Part shown: one piece after another, positions 50,566 to 59,372 of the stretch
How positions within the stretch are numbered: the stretch's first letter is position 1
How the letters are laid out: every line of letters starts with the position of its first letter
Assembly: GCF_003428645.1 (NCBI RefSeq)
Contig: NZ_QVQH01000003.1
Span: 1 to 64,000, forward strand
Source: Geodermatophilus marinus
GTDB lineage: Bacteria; Actinomycetota; Actinomycetes; Mycobacteriales; Geodermatophilaceae
Length of the DNA: 64,000 nucleotides
Reading direction: 5' to 3'
Position numbers and translations under genes: made by a program
The notes under the pieces: model-generated
Database searches by the model: none
The model's input: the letters and a program-made list of their open reading frames with translations, nothing else
Told to the model about the DNA's origin: nothing

Positions 50566-52206
50566 GTGCCCGCAGAGCCCCCCGAGTTCCGCCGCCCCGC
50601 CCCTGCCGGGCCCGACCCCCGGCAGCCCGGCTACGACGCCATCGTCACCGGGGCCGGCGCCGGCGGCCTCACCACCGCACTCACCCTGGCGCAGCAGGGC
50701 GCCCGCACGTTGGTCCTGGAGAAGAACCCCTACGTCGGCGGCTACGCCCACGGCGACGGCGAGCAGGGCTTCCGCTGGGACCACGGCGGGCACGTCCTGC
50801 TCGGCTACCGGCTCGGGATGCCCACCCGCCGGGTGTTCGAGCGGCTCGGCATCGACCGGCGCATCGCGATGGTCCCGGACCTGCAGACCTTCCAGTGCGT
50901 CTTCCCCGACGAGCGGACCGAGATCCCGGCCGACCTGACGACGGCCGCCGAGCGGCTGTCCGAGCAGTACCCGGCCGAGCGGGACGGGATCACCCGGCTC
51001 CTGCTGGTCATGGAGCGGATGGTCGCCGACCTCGACGTCGTCGTGCCCTCCTTCCGGATCGCCGACCACCCCGGTGAGCGCCGCCTCCTCGACGGCCTGC
51101 TCGAGCAGTTCCAGCGACCGTGGCTGGGCGACGCCGTCGCGCCGCTGGCCGGCCGGCTGCGCCTGCCGGGGCACACGCTGCTGACGTACCAGACCCGGAC
51201 GCTGCAGCAGCTGCTCGACGAGCACCTGCGCGACCCGGCCCTCAAGGCGACCCTGTCCATGCTCTGCGTCGGGATCGGCACCGCGCCCTCGGAGCTGTCC
51301 GCCGTCATCGCGTCGGTCTTCCTGGTGCACGCGCTGCGGCCCATGTGGATGCCGGAGGGCGGCTTCGGCCGGCTGGCCGAGGTGCTGCGCGCCATGTTCC
51401 TCGAGGCCGGAGGCACGATCGTCACCGGGGCGGAGGTGGAGCGGGTGCTGGTCACCGGCGGCCGGGTCCACGGCGTGCGCACCGTCGACGGCCGCGAGTA
51501 CCGGGCCCGCGCGGTCGTCTGCGCCTCCGACGCCCGTCGTCTCTACACCGAGCAGCTGCCCGCCGGCGTCGTCCCCCGCAGGCTGCGCTCCGACGTGGGG
51601 ACCGCGCCGACCACGCCGGCGTTCTTCCAGGTCCAGCTCGGCATCGACACCGACCTGGCCGAGCACGCCGCCTCGGTCAAGCGGCTGAACTTCGTGTACC
51701 CGCACCGCGACATCGACAAGGCGATGGCCAACTTCCCGCTGGGCAACGTCGAGGAGGCGGCGTACTACCTGTACGTCGCCACCTTCCACCAGCCCGAGCT
51801 GGCCCCGACCGGCATGCACTCGATCAAGCTGGAGTGCCCCACCCGGCTCGACAGCGTCGGCATCGACTGGGATCGGGACAAGGACGCCATCGCCGACGTC
51901 TTCATCCGCCGCACCGAGGAGCTGATCCCCGATCTGCGCCGGCACGTCGTCGTCCGGCGGGTGGTCACGCCGCTGGACATGGCGCGGCGGACCAACAACT
52001 CCGACGGTGCCTTCGCCGGGTGGGCCTTCGTGCCGCAGATGCTCACCCGCGGCCGGCCGCAGCAGCGCTCGCCGCTACCGGGTCTGTACCTGGCCGGGCA
52101 CTGGACGACGCCCGCGGCCGGGCTGCCGTGGGTGGTGCTGTCGGGCTACAACACCGCGGGCATGGTGCTCGCCGACGCCGGAGGGCACCCCCGGTGGGCG
52201 CACTGA
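50566..52206 (+). CDS. CrtI-like FAD-dependent oxidoreductase (phytoene desaturase family)
   Basis: 546 residues. N-terminal dinucleotide-binding YDAIVTGAGAGGLTTALTLA and LEKNPYVGGYAHG; C-terminal LYLAGHWTTPAAGLPWVVLSGYNTA is the FAD-binding tail typical of carotenoid desaturases and isomerases. No phytoene synthase is adjacent, so the substrate is unknown; oxidation of a polyene or other lipid is plausible. It follows the sigma-factor gene by 90 bases with no terminator. The next gene overlaps its end by 13 bases. Confidence 0.9.
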   Translation: MPAEPPEFRRPAPAGPDPRQPGYDAIVTGAGAGGLTTALTLAQQGARTLVLEKNPYVGGYAHGDGEQGFRWDHGGHVLLGYRLGMPTRRVFERLGIDRRIAMVPDLQTFQCVFPDERTEIPADLTTAAERLSEQYPAERDGITRLLLVMERMVADLDVVVPSFRIADHPGERRLLDGLLEQFQRPWLGDAVAPLAGRLRLPGHTLLTYQTRTLQQLLDEHLRDPALKATLSMLCVGIGTAPSELSAVIASVFLVHALRPMWMPEGGFGRLAEVLRAMFLEAGGTIVTGAEVERVLVTGGRVHGVRTVDGREYRARAVVCASDARRLYTEQLPAGVVPRRLRSDVGTAPTTPAFFQVQLGIDTDLAEHAASVKRLNFVYPHRDIDKAMANFPLGNVEEAAYYLYVATFHQPELAPTGMHSIKLECPTRLDSVGIDWDRDKDAIADVFIRRTEELIPDLRRHVVVRRVVTPLDMARRTNNSDGAFAGWAFVPQMLTRGRPQQRSPLPGLYLAGHWTTPAAGLPWVVLSGYNTAGMVLADAGGHPRWAH

Positions 52207-52769
52207 CCCCGACCGAGAGGCGCAACCTCGCCACGATGGCGGCGGTGGTACCGCACTGGAACCGGCGCGACGTCGCCGGGATCCTGTCCCACTACGACGA
52301 GGCCATCACCTGGCACGACCGGGCCCGCGGGCGGAGCTACCACGGCAAGGCCGAGGTCGGCCGCTTCCTCGCCGCCCTCTTCGCCGCCGTCCCCGATCTC
52401 CGGCTGGACCTCACCAGCCGGGTGCCGCACGGGGACCGGGTCGCCGAGGAGTACACGATCACGGGCACCCACCTGGGGCCGCTGTTCGGCCTCCCGCCGA
52501 CCGGCCGGCCGCTGCGCATCCAGGCGGTGAGCTTCGTGCGGTTGCGGGACGGACGGCTCGCCGAGGACACCTTCTACGTCGACCTCGCGGGCGTGCTGGG
52601 GCAGATGGGGCTGTTCCCGCCGCTGGACGTGGCCGACACCCGCTGGGGACGGCGGGCCCTGCAGGTGGCCGTCGTGCTCCGCTCGCCGCGGCGGGCGCTC
52701 GCCGTCCGCCGGGCCCGAGGCCCGGCCGGCGGGCCGGCTCCGGGCCGATCCCGCCGCTGGACCCGGTGA
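52194..52769 (+). CDS. SnoaL-like polyketide cyclase family protein
   Basis: 191 residues. One NTF2-like/SnoaL domain: NLATMAAVVPHWNRRDVAGI, a Gly-Lys turn after WHDRARGRSYHGKAEV, then LTSRVPHGDRVAEEYTITGT and the LLFGLPPTG(R)PL loop and SFVRLRDGRLAEDTFYVD. Such domains cyclise or hydrate ring systems or simply bind ligands. A basic, Pro-rich C-terminal extension (160-191) is extra. Overlap with the oxidoreductase gene suggests the pair acts on one substrate. The gene ends before a strong stem-loop. Confidence 0.88.
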   Translation: MGALTPTERRNLATMAAVVPHWNRRDVAGILSHYDEAITWHDRARGRSYHGKAEVGRFLAALFAAVPDLRLDLTSRVPHGDRVAEEYTITGTHLGPLFGLPPTGRPLRIQAVSFVRLRDGRLAEDTFYVDLAGVLGQMGLFPPLDVADTRWGRRALQVAVVLRSPRRALAVRRARGPAGGPAPGRSRRWTR

Positions 52770-52803
52770 CCAGGCGTGCACGGACCCGTCCTGCCGGGAC
52801 GCA

Positions 52804-52841
52804 CCGCGGCCCCCGCCCCGGGGAGGGGACGGGGGCCGCGG
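52804..52841. terminator. Bidirectional stem-loop terminator
   Basis: Perfect 12-bp stem CCGCGGCCCCCG (52804-52815) with 52830-52841 around a 14-base loop, between the convergent SnoaL-like gene and the 5'-nucleotidase-like gene. Confidence 0.65.
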
Positions 52842-52854
52842 GCCGCGCCAGGGG

Positions 52855-54669
52855 TCAGCCGACCGCCGTGATGCGGCCCTCGCCGCCCACCGGGTAGTCG
52901 GCGGCGGGCACCGTGCCCGCCAGGTCCTCGACGAGGTAGTTCTCCAGGGCCTCCTGGTAGGTCACCGGCAGGACGGTGAAGTCCACCCCCTCGAACGGGT
53001 AGCCGTCGCCGCCGCGCAGCAGGAAGTCGATCGTCGCCAGCGAGACGGTCGCCGAGGGGTCGGCCACCAGATCGCCACCCGCGACGACCACCGTGCCGTC
53101 GTCGAGGGTCAGGTCCACCACCCGCGAGCCGACCTCCTGCGCGGGGTCGTAGGTGACCGTGAACCCGGCGACCTGCGCGAACTGGCCGGCCGGCTGCAGC
53201 ACGCCGTCGACCACGTCCCCGGAGAGCCCGTTCTCGACCGCGGCCACGAACGTCTCGATCGGCGTCTCCGGGGCGACGGCGACGAAGTTCGCGAACGGCA
53301 GCACGTCGAAGGTGTCCAGGGCGGTGAGGTCGCCCGCCTCGAGGACCGAGTCGTTGCGGATGCCCCCGCCGTTCTGCAGCGCGACCACCGGCGCGGCCAC
53401 GCCGGCGGCGTCGGCCTGGTCCTGGCCGGCGTCGAGCAGCGCGTCGGCCACGAGGTCGCCGAGGTTGGTCTCCCGGCTGCGCACCTCGGCGCGGATCCCG
53501 TCGAGCGGCACCGCGGTGGTGGCGACCACGGTCTCGGCCAGGGCGGCCACCGCGGCCGCGACCGGCTCCTCGACCTGGGTGCGCACGGTCTCGTCGGGCT
53601 CGACCGCATCCGGGCCCTGGGCGGCGACGACCAGCGGGCGGGAGGCCTCCTCGTCGATCGAGAGCAGCTCGCCCTGCGCGTCGAAGGTGACCACCAGCCG
53701 GCCGACGTAGCCGTACAGGCCCGGCGTGGTGACGACGGGCACGACCTCCCCGTCGGCGTCGAGGGCGTCGATCGGGTAGGAGTCGTACACCTCGGTGCCG
53801 TCGGGGGCGAGCGGGTCGCCCTCGTCGGCGAGCAGCTCGCCGCCGCCGGCGCCGATGATGACGTCGACCCCGGAGAGGTCGGCGGCCAGCGCCACCTCGT
53901 TGTCGATGTCCTGCAGGTGCGAGACCAGGACGACCTTGTCGACGCCCTCGGCGGCGTAGGCGGCGGCCTGCGCGTTGGCGATGCCGGCGAGGTCCGGGTC
54001 GACGGTGACCTCGCCCAGGCTGGTGAGCTGGGGCAGCTCGGGCGTGGTCAGGCCGATGATGCCGATCCGCTCGCCCGTCACCCGCTCCACGTGGGCGGTG
54101 ACGATCGTGCCGTCCTCCACCTGCGCCAGCAGCGCCGGCTCCTCGTCGAAGCCGAGGTTGTCCGACACGAACGGCGTCCCGTCGCCGATGTCCTCCAGGA
54201 ACCGGCCGAGGAAGTCCGGTGTCCGGTCGAAGTCGTGGTTGCCCAGGATGGCGACGTCCCAGCCGGCCTCGGTGAAGGCGACCGCGTCGTAGATGCGCCC
54301 GCCGGAGGCGTCGCTGGCGGCCAGCTGCGGGCCCGGCAGGAAGTGGTCACCCGCCGAGACGGTCAGCACACCGCGCTTGCCGGCTTGGCCGGGCGCGGGC
54401 CGCCCCGTGCCGGCCGCGTCCCGCTGCTGCTGGAGCAGCTCGGTGAACAGCGCGGCGCCGGCGTAGGTGCCGCCGTCCTCGCCGGTCACCGGCAGCAGCG
54501 CGGACTCCTGGTCGTTGCCGTGCAGGAGTGTGAGCGTGAAGTCGGGGCGCTCGGCCGCGGGCGTACCAGCGGGCGGGCCGGCGACGGCGGTGCCGGTGAG
54601 GCCGCCGGCGGCGGTGGCGCCCGCCGCGGTGAGGACGACGGCGCCACGGCGCAGGAGGAGGAAGGACAT
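52855..54669 (-). CDS. Exported 5'-nucleotidase/metallophosphatase family protein
   Basis: 604 residues. Signal peptide (LLLRRGAVVLTAAGATAAGG...), then a calcineurin-like domain and a 5'-nucleotidase C-terminal domain (VRSRETNLGDLVADAL, VVALQNGGGIRND, FDVLPFANFV). The N-terminal metal site is altered from UshA: HGNDQES replaces NDxHG, and IIGAGGGELL replaces the GHTH block, while AGDHF and GNHDFDR remain. These changes look like a recognised sub-branch (SDQEAG type), so one metal site may differ. It would release phosphate or nucleosides outside the membrane. The ATG at 54669 has GGAG upstream; the longer frame adds an unlikely leader. Confidence 0.9.
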   Translation of the reverse strand: MSFLLLRRGAVVLTAAGATAAGGLTGTAVAGPPAGTPAAERPDFTLTLLHGNDQESALLPVTGEDGGTYAGAALFTELLQQQRDAAGTGRPAPGQAGKRGVLTVSAGDHFLPGPQLAASDASGGRIYDAVAFTEAGWDVAILGNHDFDRTPDFLGRFLEDIGDGTPFVSDNLGFDEEPALLAQVEDGTIVTAHVERVTGERIGIIGLTTPELPQLTSLGEVTVDPDLAGIANAQAAAYAAEGVDKVVLVSHLQDIDNEVALAADLSGVDVIIGAGGGELLADEGDPLAPDGTEVYDSYPIDALDADGEVVPVVTTPGLYGYVGRLVVTFDAQGELLSIDEEASRPLVVAAQGPDAVEPDETVRTQVEEPVAAAVAALAETVVATTAVPLDGIRAEVRSRETNLGDLVADALLDAGQDQADAAGVAAPVVALQNGGGIRNDSVLEAGDLTALDTFDVLPFANFVAVAPETPIETFVAAVENGLSGDVVDGVLQPAGQFAQVAGFTVTYDPAQEVGSRVVDLTLDDGTVVVAGGDLVADPSATVSLATIDFLLRGGDGYPFEGVDFTVLPVTYQEALENYLVEDLAGTVPAADYPVGGEGRITAVG

Positions 54670-55021
54670 GGTTCTCCGGGGTCGGGGACTGCTGAGCACT
54701 GCGAAGGGAACAGTCGGAACGTAACGAGCGAGTGACGCCCTGCCGAGGTCGACATGTCGACTCCGGGGGCGCCCGGCGTCCCCCTATCGGGCGACCGGCG
54801 GGCCCGACACGGTCGGTGATCGGACCCCCACCCGCCGCACCTGCCCGGGCGGGAGCCGCGTTGCGGTCGGGTCGGTGCTGGCGCGGCCGGGGTCGCCGAT
54901 GCACCGGATCCGGGTCGGCGCCGGCCGCGGCGGCGGGGCGCTGCGCCGGTCGGGTGCCCGGCAGCGTCGCTACCGGGCGGGTGGCAGCGCAGCACGCGCA
55001 CCACCCACGGCGGTCACCGGC
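54670..55021. other. 352-base gene-free region upstream of the 5'-nucleotidase-like gene
   Basis: No gene is visible on either strand. It holds a perfect 14-bp palindrome, GTCGACATGTCGAC (54748-54761), about 80 bases before the nucleotidase start, which could be an operator. Sequence near 54930-55020 is GC-rich without clear structure and may carry the end of the response-regulator transcript. Confidence 0.6.
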
Positions 55022-55681
55022 CTACTCGTGGTCCCGCTGGACGAAGCCGGTCCGGTAGGCCCACACCACCGCCTGGGTGCGGTCCCGCACGCCCAGCTTG
55101 CCGAGGATGGCCTTGACGTGGGTCTTGACGGTCTCCGGTGACAGCCAGACCTGGCCGGCGATCTCGGCGTTGGACAGACCCTCGGCCAGCGCGCAGAGCA
55201 CCTCCGTCTCCCGCTCGGTCAACGCGGCCGCCAACGCGAGCTGCTCCCGGTCGGGCGGCCGGTGGGCGGCGTGGGCGGCGAGCAACCGGCGGGTCACCGC
55301 CGGGGCGACCAGCGCGTCACCGGCCTGCACGGTGCGGATGCCGTCGATCAACTGCTCCGGCGTCGACCGCTTGAGCAGGAAGCCGTCGGCGCCGGCGCCC
55401 AGCGCGTCGTCGACCACCTCGTCGAGGTCGAAGGTGGTGAGGACGAGCACCCGGGGCCGGCGCGGCCAGGTCATGATCTCGCGCGTGGCGGCCACCCCGT
55501 CGACACGGGGCATGCGCACGTCCATGACCACGACGTCCGGCCGCAGCTCCCGGGCGCGCGCGACCGCCTCCCGGCCGTCGGCGGCCTCCCCGACGACGCT
55601 GAGGTCGTCCTCGGCGTCGAGCAGGGCCCGCAGGCCGCTGCGCACCAGTCGGTCGTCGTCGGCGAGCAGCACCCGGATCAC
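55022..55681 (-). CDS. LuxR/NarL family response regulator
   Basis: 219 residues. Receiver domain with acidic pocket LLADDDRLVRSG and phosphoacceptor Asp54 in VVVMDVRMPRVDG; then an effector helix-turn-helix LTERETEVLCALAEGLSNAE / SPETVKTHVKAILGKLGV. The GTG at 55681 overlaps the kinase gene stop by 4 bases, so this is the cognate partner. Divergent location from the membrane protein and serine hydrolase genes beyond suggests those may be its targets. Confidence 0.95.
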   Translation of the reverse strand: MIRVLLADDDRLVRSGLRALLDAEDDLSVVGEAADGREAVARARELRPDVVVMDVRMPRVDGVAATREIMTWPRRPRVLVLTTFDLDEVVDDALGAGADGFLLKRSTPEQLIDGIRTVQAGDALVAPAVTRRLLAAHAAHRPPDREQLALAAALTERETEVLCALAEGLSNAEIAGQVWLSPETVKTHVKAILGKLGVRDRTQAVVWAYRTGFVQRDHE

Positions 55682-56835
55682 GCCGGCACCATCGTTCCGG
55701 CCGGCAGGTGCGCGCGCACCCGGAACCGGCCGTCCACGGGGCCGGCCTCCAGGTCACCGCCCTCGGCCCGGGCGCGCTCCCGCATGTTGACCAGCCCGCG
55801 GCCGGGCGCGACGTCGTCCGCCGGGGCGCCCTCGCTCGTGACGTCGAGCAGCACCCGGTCGGCCTCCTGGCGGACCTCGACCCGGATGGGTCCGGCCTGG
55901 CTGTGCCGGACGGCGTTGGTCAGCGCCTCCTGCACGATCCGGTACAGCGCCCGCGCGCTCCCGGCGGTCAGCTGCACCCCGTCCGCGCGCAGCTCCACCG
56001 GGCGGCCGGTTGCCCGTATCCGCTCGACCAGCTCCTCCAGATCGGCGACCGTCGGCGCGAACGGCCCGGTCCGGGCCCTCCGTTCGTCGGGCTGCAGGAC
56101 CCGCAGCAGTCGGTCCAGCTCGTCGAGCGCCGTGCGCCCGACCGTCTCGATCGACTCCAGCGCCTCGCGCGCGAAGGCCGGGTTGTCGGCGAACACCCGC
56201 CGGCCCACCCCGGCCTGCATGACCATCACGTTGACCGTGTGGCCCAGCGAGTCGTGCAGTTCACGGGCCAGCCGACCGCGCTCCTGCAGCAGGAGCCGTT
56301 CAGCGGCCAGCGCCTGCGCCCGGCTCTCGGCGGCCTCGCGGGCCTCGGCGGCCGCCGCGCGGGTCCGCCGGTGGCTGATCTCGCCGGCCGCGATGGCGAC
56401 CAGCGAGGTCATCCCGATGTACGGCAGCGCGTCGACGGTGTCGACGGGGTCGAAGGCCACGTAGGCGGCCACGACGGGGACGGCGATCGCGACGGCCGCT
56501 CCCCGCACGCGGCTTCCGCCGGCGGCGAAGCAGCTGAACAGCGCGATCCACGACGGCCAGGCCAGGAAGCCGACCGTGTAGCCGGCGGCGGCGTTGACGA
56601 CCAGCACCGCATCGGCCGCCACCAGCGACACCAGTGGTGCGGCCGACCGCCACAGCAGCGCCAGCGGCCCGGCAGCGGCCAGCGCCACGGCCGCGGCGTC
56701 CACGGGCCGGTAGGGCGGACCGACGGGCATCGCCAGGACGAGCGCGACCCCGGCGACCACCAGGGCACCGGCGAGCGCGGCATCGGTACGGCTCAGGGCC
56801 TCGAGCCGGAGCGGGCGGAGCAGGGACGACGACAC
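55678..56835 (-). CDS. NarL-type sensor histidine kinase
   Basis: 385 residues. About five membrane spans in 20-150 with no large external sensor, then a coiled linker and the HisKA_3 motif RLARELHDSLGHTVNVMV with His194. The ATPase part is intact: IVQEALTNAVRHSQAG (N-box), a shortened G1 (TSEGAPADD) and GRGLVNMRERARAEGG (G2). It probably senses membrane state, as DesK/LiaS-type kinases do. Start GTG 56835 has GGGAA upstream. Same operon as the response regulator that follows. Confidence 0.94.
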   Translation of the reverse strand: MSSSLLRPLRLEALSRTDAALAGALVVAGVALVLAMPVGPPYRPVDAAAVALAAAGPLALLWRSAAPLVSLVAADAVLVVNAAAGYTVGFLAWPSWIALFSCFAAGGSRVRGAAVAIAVPVVAAYVAFDPVDTVDALPYIGMTSLVAIAAGEISHRRTRAAAAEAREAAESRAQALAAERLLLQERGRLARELHDSLGHTVNVMVMQAGVGRRVFADNPAFAREALESIETVGRTALDELDRLLRVLQPDERRARTGPFAPTVADLEELVERIRATGRPVELRADGVQLTAGSARALYRIVQEALTNAVRHSQAGPIRVEVRQEADRVLLDVTSEGAPADDVAPGRGLVNMRERARAEGGDLEAGPVDGRFRVRAHLPAGTMVPA

Positions 56836-57067
56836 TTCCCATCATCCCGCCGGGCGGAAACCGAGGGGAGCCCTCGCACGGGTCGTCCCGTCTGCCTCCC
56901 GCGAGGGAGTCGCGGTCCCCCGCCAGGGCGCTGGCAGGACTTCGCGGACCACTCATCCCGGCACGCATCCGCCCCCGCGCGGGGCTCGTGCCCGGCGTTG
57001 CGTCGGCAGCAGGCTGCGACCGCCCCACGCCGCGGGAGCGGCGACCCCCTTCCCCCGGAGGTCTCCC

Positions 57068-57844
57068 ATGACCGACGTCCGACGAGCCACGTCGAGCACA
57101 CCGCCCCGCCGAGCGAGCCGCAGCGGACGTGCTGCCGCGCTCGTCCTCGGCGTGCTGCTCCTGCTGCCCGGCCTGGGCCTGCTGGCCGGGGGTGGGGCCC
57201 TGCTGTGGGCCCACCACCTGCACCGCGCCGACGGCTTCGTCGTCAGCCCGGAGGAGCGCTTCACCTCCCCCGGCCATGCCCTGGTCAGCGACCGGATCGA
57301 CCTGGGCGCCGGCGCCGACCGGCTGCTGCGGGCCGCCCCGGTGGGCACCGCCCGGATCGAGATCACGCCGGACCCGGCGGATCGGGTCTTCGTCGGGATC
57401 GCCCCGGCCGCCGAGGCCCAGGCCTACCTGGACGGCGTCGCGCGGACCGCCGTCGACGCGCTCGGATTCGACACCCCGGCCGACGCCGAGGACGAGGTCC
57501 CCGGAGGTGCGCCCCCAGGGGCACCCGCCGACCAGGACTTCTGGACCGCCCAGGCCTCCGGCGCAGGCCCGCAGCAGCTGACCTGGGATCCGGCCGGCGG
57601 CAGGTGGGCGTTCGTGGTGATGAACGCCGACGGCTCGGCAGGGATCGACGTCCGGGGCCGGATCGGCGCGGAGCTGCCCTCGCTCGGCGGCATCGGCTGG
57701 GCGGTGATCGGCGCCGGCCTGGTGGTGATCCTGCTGGCCGGGCTGCTGCTCCGCCCGGCGCTGCGGCGGGACACCGACGACCGGCCCGACGTCCGCACGC
57801 TCCCCGGCCGACCACCCGCTGACCACCCGCTGACCACCCGCTGA
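57068..57844 (+). CDS. Hypothetical membrane protein (two spans, external domain)
   Basis: 258 residues. Span 1 (about 24-48, LGVLLLLPGLGLLAGGGALLW) and span 2 (about 210-232, AVIGAGLVVILLAGLLL) bracket a roughly 160-residue external domain with no recognised motif (DGFVVSPEERFTSPGHALVS, ARIEITPDPADRVFVGIA). The short basic/acidic tail ends in a tandem repeat. GGAGG stands near the ATG at 57068. It is divergent from the sensor kinase gene and precedes a serine hydrolase lipoprotein, so it is a good candidate for control by that two-component system. Confidence 0.8.
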   Translation: MTDVRRATSSTPPRRASRSGRAAALVLGVLLLLPGLGLLAGGGALLWAHHLHRADGFVVSPEERFTSPGHALVSDRIDLGAGADRLLRAAPVGTARIEITPDPADRVFVGIAPAAEAQAYLDGVARTAVDALGFDTPADAEDEVPGGAPPGAPADQDFWTAQASGAGPQQLTWDPAGGRWAFVVMNADGSAGIDVRGRIGAELPSLGGIGWAVIGAGLVVILLAGLLLRPALRRDTDDRPDVRTLPGRPPADHPLTTR

Positions 57845-57848
57845 CCAC
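57810..57848 (+). repeat. Three and a half copies of an 11-bp unit at a gene end
   Basis: GACCACCCGCT is repeated three times followed by GACCAC, crossing the stop codon of the membrane protein gene (57842-57844). The 11-base unit is out of phase with codons, so slippage would change the C-terminal reading frame. Confidence 0.8.
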
Positions 57849-57877
57849 AGAGCTCCCCACGCCAGGAGGGAACCACC

Positions 57878-59107
57878 ATGACCACCACCTCGACCGCGAC
57901 CACCGACCGCGGACGCATACCGGCTGTCCCGGCGCCGCCCACTCCCGCGACCCGCCGCCGCTGGAGGCGGACCGTGGCGGCGACCGGCCTGCTCGCCGCG
58001 CTGATCGCTTCCGCGGCGTGCGGCGGAGCCGACGAGACCGCCGCCATCCCCACCCCTACCGCCACGAGGCCGAGCGGCCCGACGGCGCCGCCGGCCGCCG
58101 ACTCCGACCTCCAGCAGACGATGACCGGCATCCTCGAGGCGCACCGAGCGGACGACGAGTTCGTCGGCGCCGTCCTCGCCCTGCGCACGGCGGACGGGAC
58201 CGCCGTCACGACCACGGCGGGCGCGCAGTCACTGGACGTCGACAGCGACCCGGTCGACCCGGACGTCCCCTGGAACATCGGCAGCGCCACGAAACCGTTC
58301 GTCGCCGTCGTCGTCCTGCAACTCGCCGAGGAGGGCCGTCTCGACCTCGACACCGGCATCGAGGACTTCCTGCCCGATCTCGCCGGCGCCGACCGGATCA
58401 CCCCCCGTCAGCTCCTCCAGCACACCAGCGGGCTCGGCGACTACATCCACCAACCCGCCGTGCTGGACGACGCCCGGCGCGAATGGACCCCGGCGGAACT
58501 GATCGCCCTCGCCGAGACCGCCGGGCGGACCGGAGGACCCGGGGGCCCGCACTCCTACTCCAACACCAACTACACCGTGCTCGGCGAGATCATCGAGCAG
58601 GTGACCGGCAACCCGTGGACCGACGAGGTCCACGAGCGGATCGTCGAACCGCTCGACCTGCAGGGCACGCGGCTCGGCAGCCTGCGCGGTGTCCCGGGAT
58701 ACGTCGTCGACGAGGGGCGCCTCGTCGAGGCGACCGACCGCTGGCACCCCAGTGTCGGCGGCGCCGCGGGAGCGCTCGAGTCGACAGCTGCGGACCTGCT
58801 CGTGTTCACCGAGGCACTGCGCGACGGCCGGCTGCTGTCCGAGCAGAGCCAGGCCGAGATGGGCACGTTCATCCCGGCCGAGGACCTCTCGCAGTTCGGC
58901 ATCGACCACCGGTACGGCCTCGGGTTCGAGGAGTACGCCAGCGAGCAGCTCACCGTCCACGGCCACCTGGGTAGCGGCTCCGTCCACTCCGCGTTCTTCG
59001 GGTTCGATCCGGACAGCGGGGCCGCGGTAGCGGTGCTGATGAACGTCGAGACCTCCGGCCCGCAGGCCTTCGTGGCCTTCGAGGCGCTCGCTGCGGTCCA
59101 CGGGTGA
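57878..59107 (+). CDS. Lipoprotein serine hydrolase (beta-lactamase/PBP fold)
   Basis: 409 residues. A long Arg-rich n-region (TPATRRRWRRT) and a lipobox at A-S-A-A-C give a membrane-anchored lipoprotein. The class C beta-lactamase/D-peptidase motifs are present: Ser136-x-x-Lys139 in IGSATKPF, Tyr-x-Asn in HSYSNTNYT, and HxG as HGHLGSG. Such enzymes hydrolyse D-Ala peptides or esters; true beta-lactamase activity is not implied. It follows the membrane protein gene with AGGAGGGAACC close to the ATG and is probably co-transcribed. Confidence 0.92.
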   Translation: MTTTSTATTDRGRIPAVPAPPTPATRRRWRRTVAATGLLAALIASAACGGADETAAIPTPTATRPSGPTAPPAADSDLQQTMTGILEAHRADDEFVGAVLALRTADGTAVTTTAGAQSLDVDSDPVDPDVPWNIGSATKPFVAVVVLQLAEEGRLDLDTGIEDFLPDLAGADRITPRQLLQHTSGLGDYIHQPAVLDDARREWTPAELIALAETAGRTGGPGGPHSYSNTNYTVLGEIIEQVTGNPWTDEVHERIVEPLDLQGTRLGSLRGVPGYVVDEGRLVEATDRWHPSVGGAAGALESTAADLLVFTEALRDGRLLSEQSQAEMGTFIPAEDLSQFGIDHRYGLGFEEYASEQLTVHGHLGSGSVHSAFFGFDPDSGAAVAVLMNVETSGPQAFVAFEALAAVHG

Positions 59108-59263
59108 GCGAGGCCGCCGGGTTGCCAGCGCGGCGCGCACCACGACGGGGTGGGCGAGCGCCGGGTCGTCGTGCCCGCGCCCGGGGCAGACCGTGGTCGC
59201 TCCCCGTCCTTCCCGGCTGGACGCCCCCGCCGGGTATGACGCGGTCCACACGTGGCCGGACAG

Positions 59264-59321
59264 CGACGAGTCCCCACGGGCCGCCGTTGCTGCTGCGCTG
59301 GCGGCCCGTGGGGACTCGTCG
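59264..59321. terminator. 22-bp stem-loop between convergent genes
   Basis: Perfect arms at 59264-59285 and 59300-59321 (CGACGAGTCCCCACGGG... with its complement) around a 14-base loop. It separates the serine hydrolase and glnA1 genes, as a bidirectional terminator would. Confidence 0.75.
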
Positions 59322-59372
59322 GGGACTGCTGCCGCCTCCCGGAGACCTGCTCGGGTCAGCGATGGGTCGAGC

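Noticed and set aside
49347-51077. Long plus-strand frame across the MMPL tail, sigma factor and oxidoreductase
   Set aside because: It overlaps two strongly supported genes in another frame and is Arg/Pro-rich throughout.
57878-59107. Antibiotic-resistance beta-lactamase
   Set aside because: The SxxK, YxN and HxG motifs are those of the broad serine hydrolase/D-peptidase family; nothing specific to resistance enzymes is visible.
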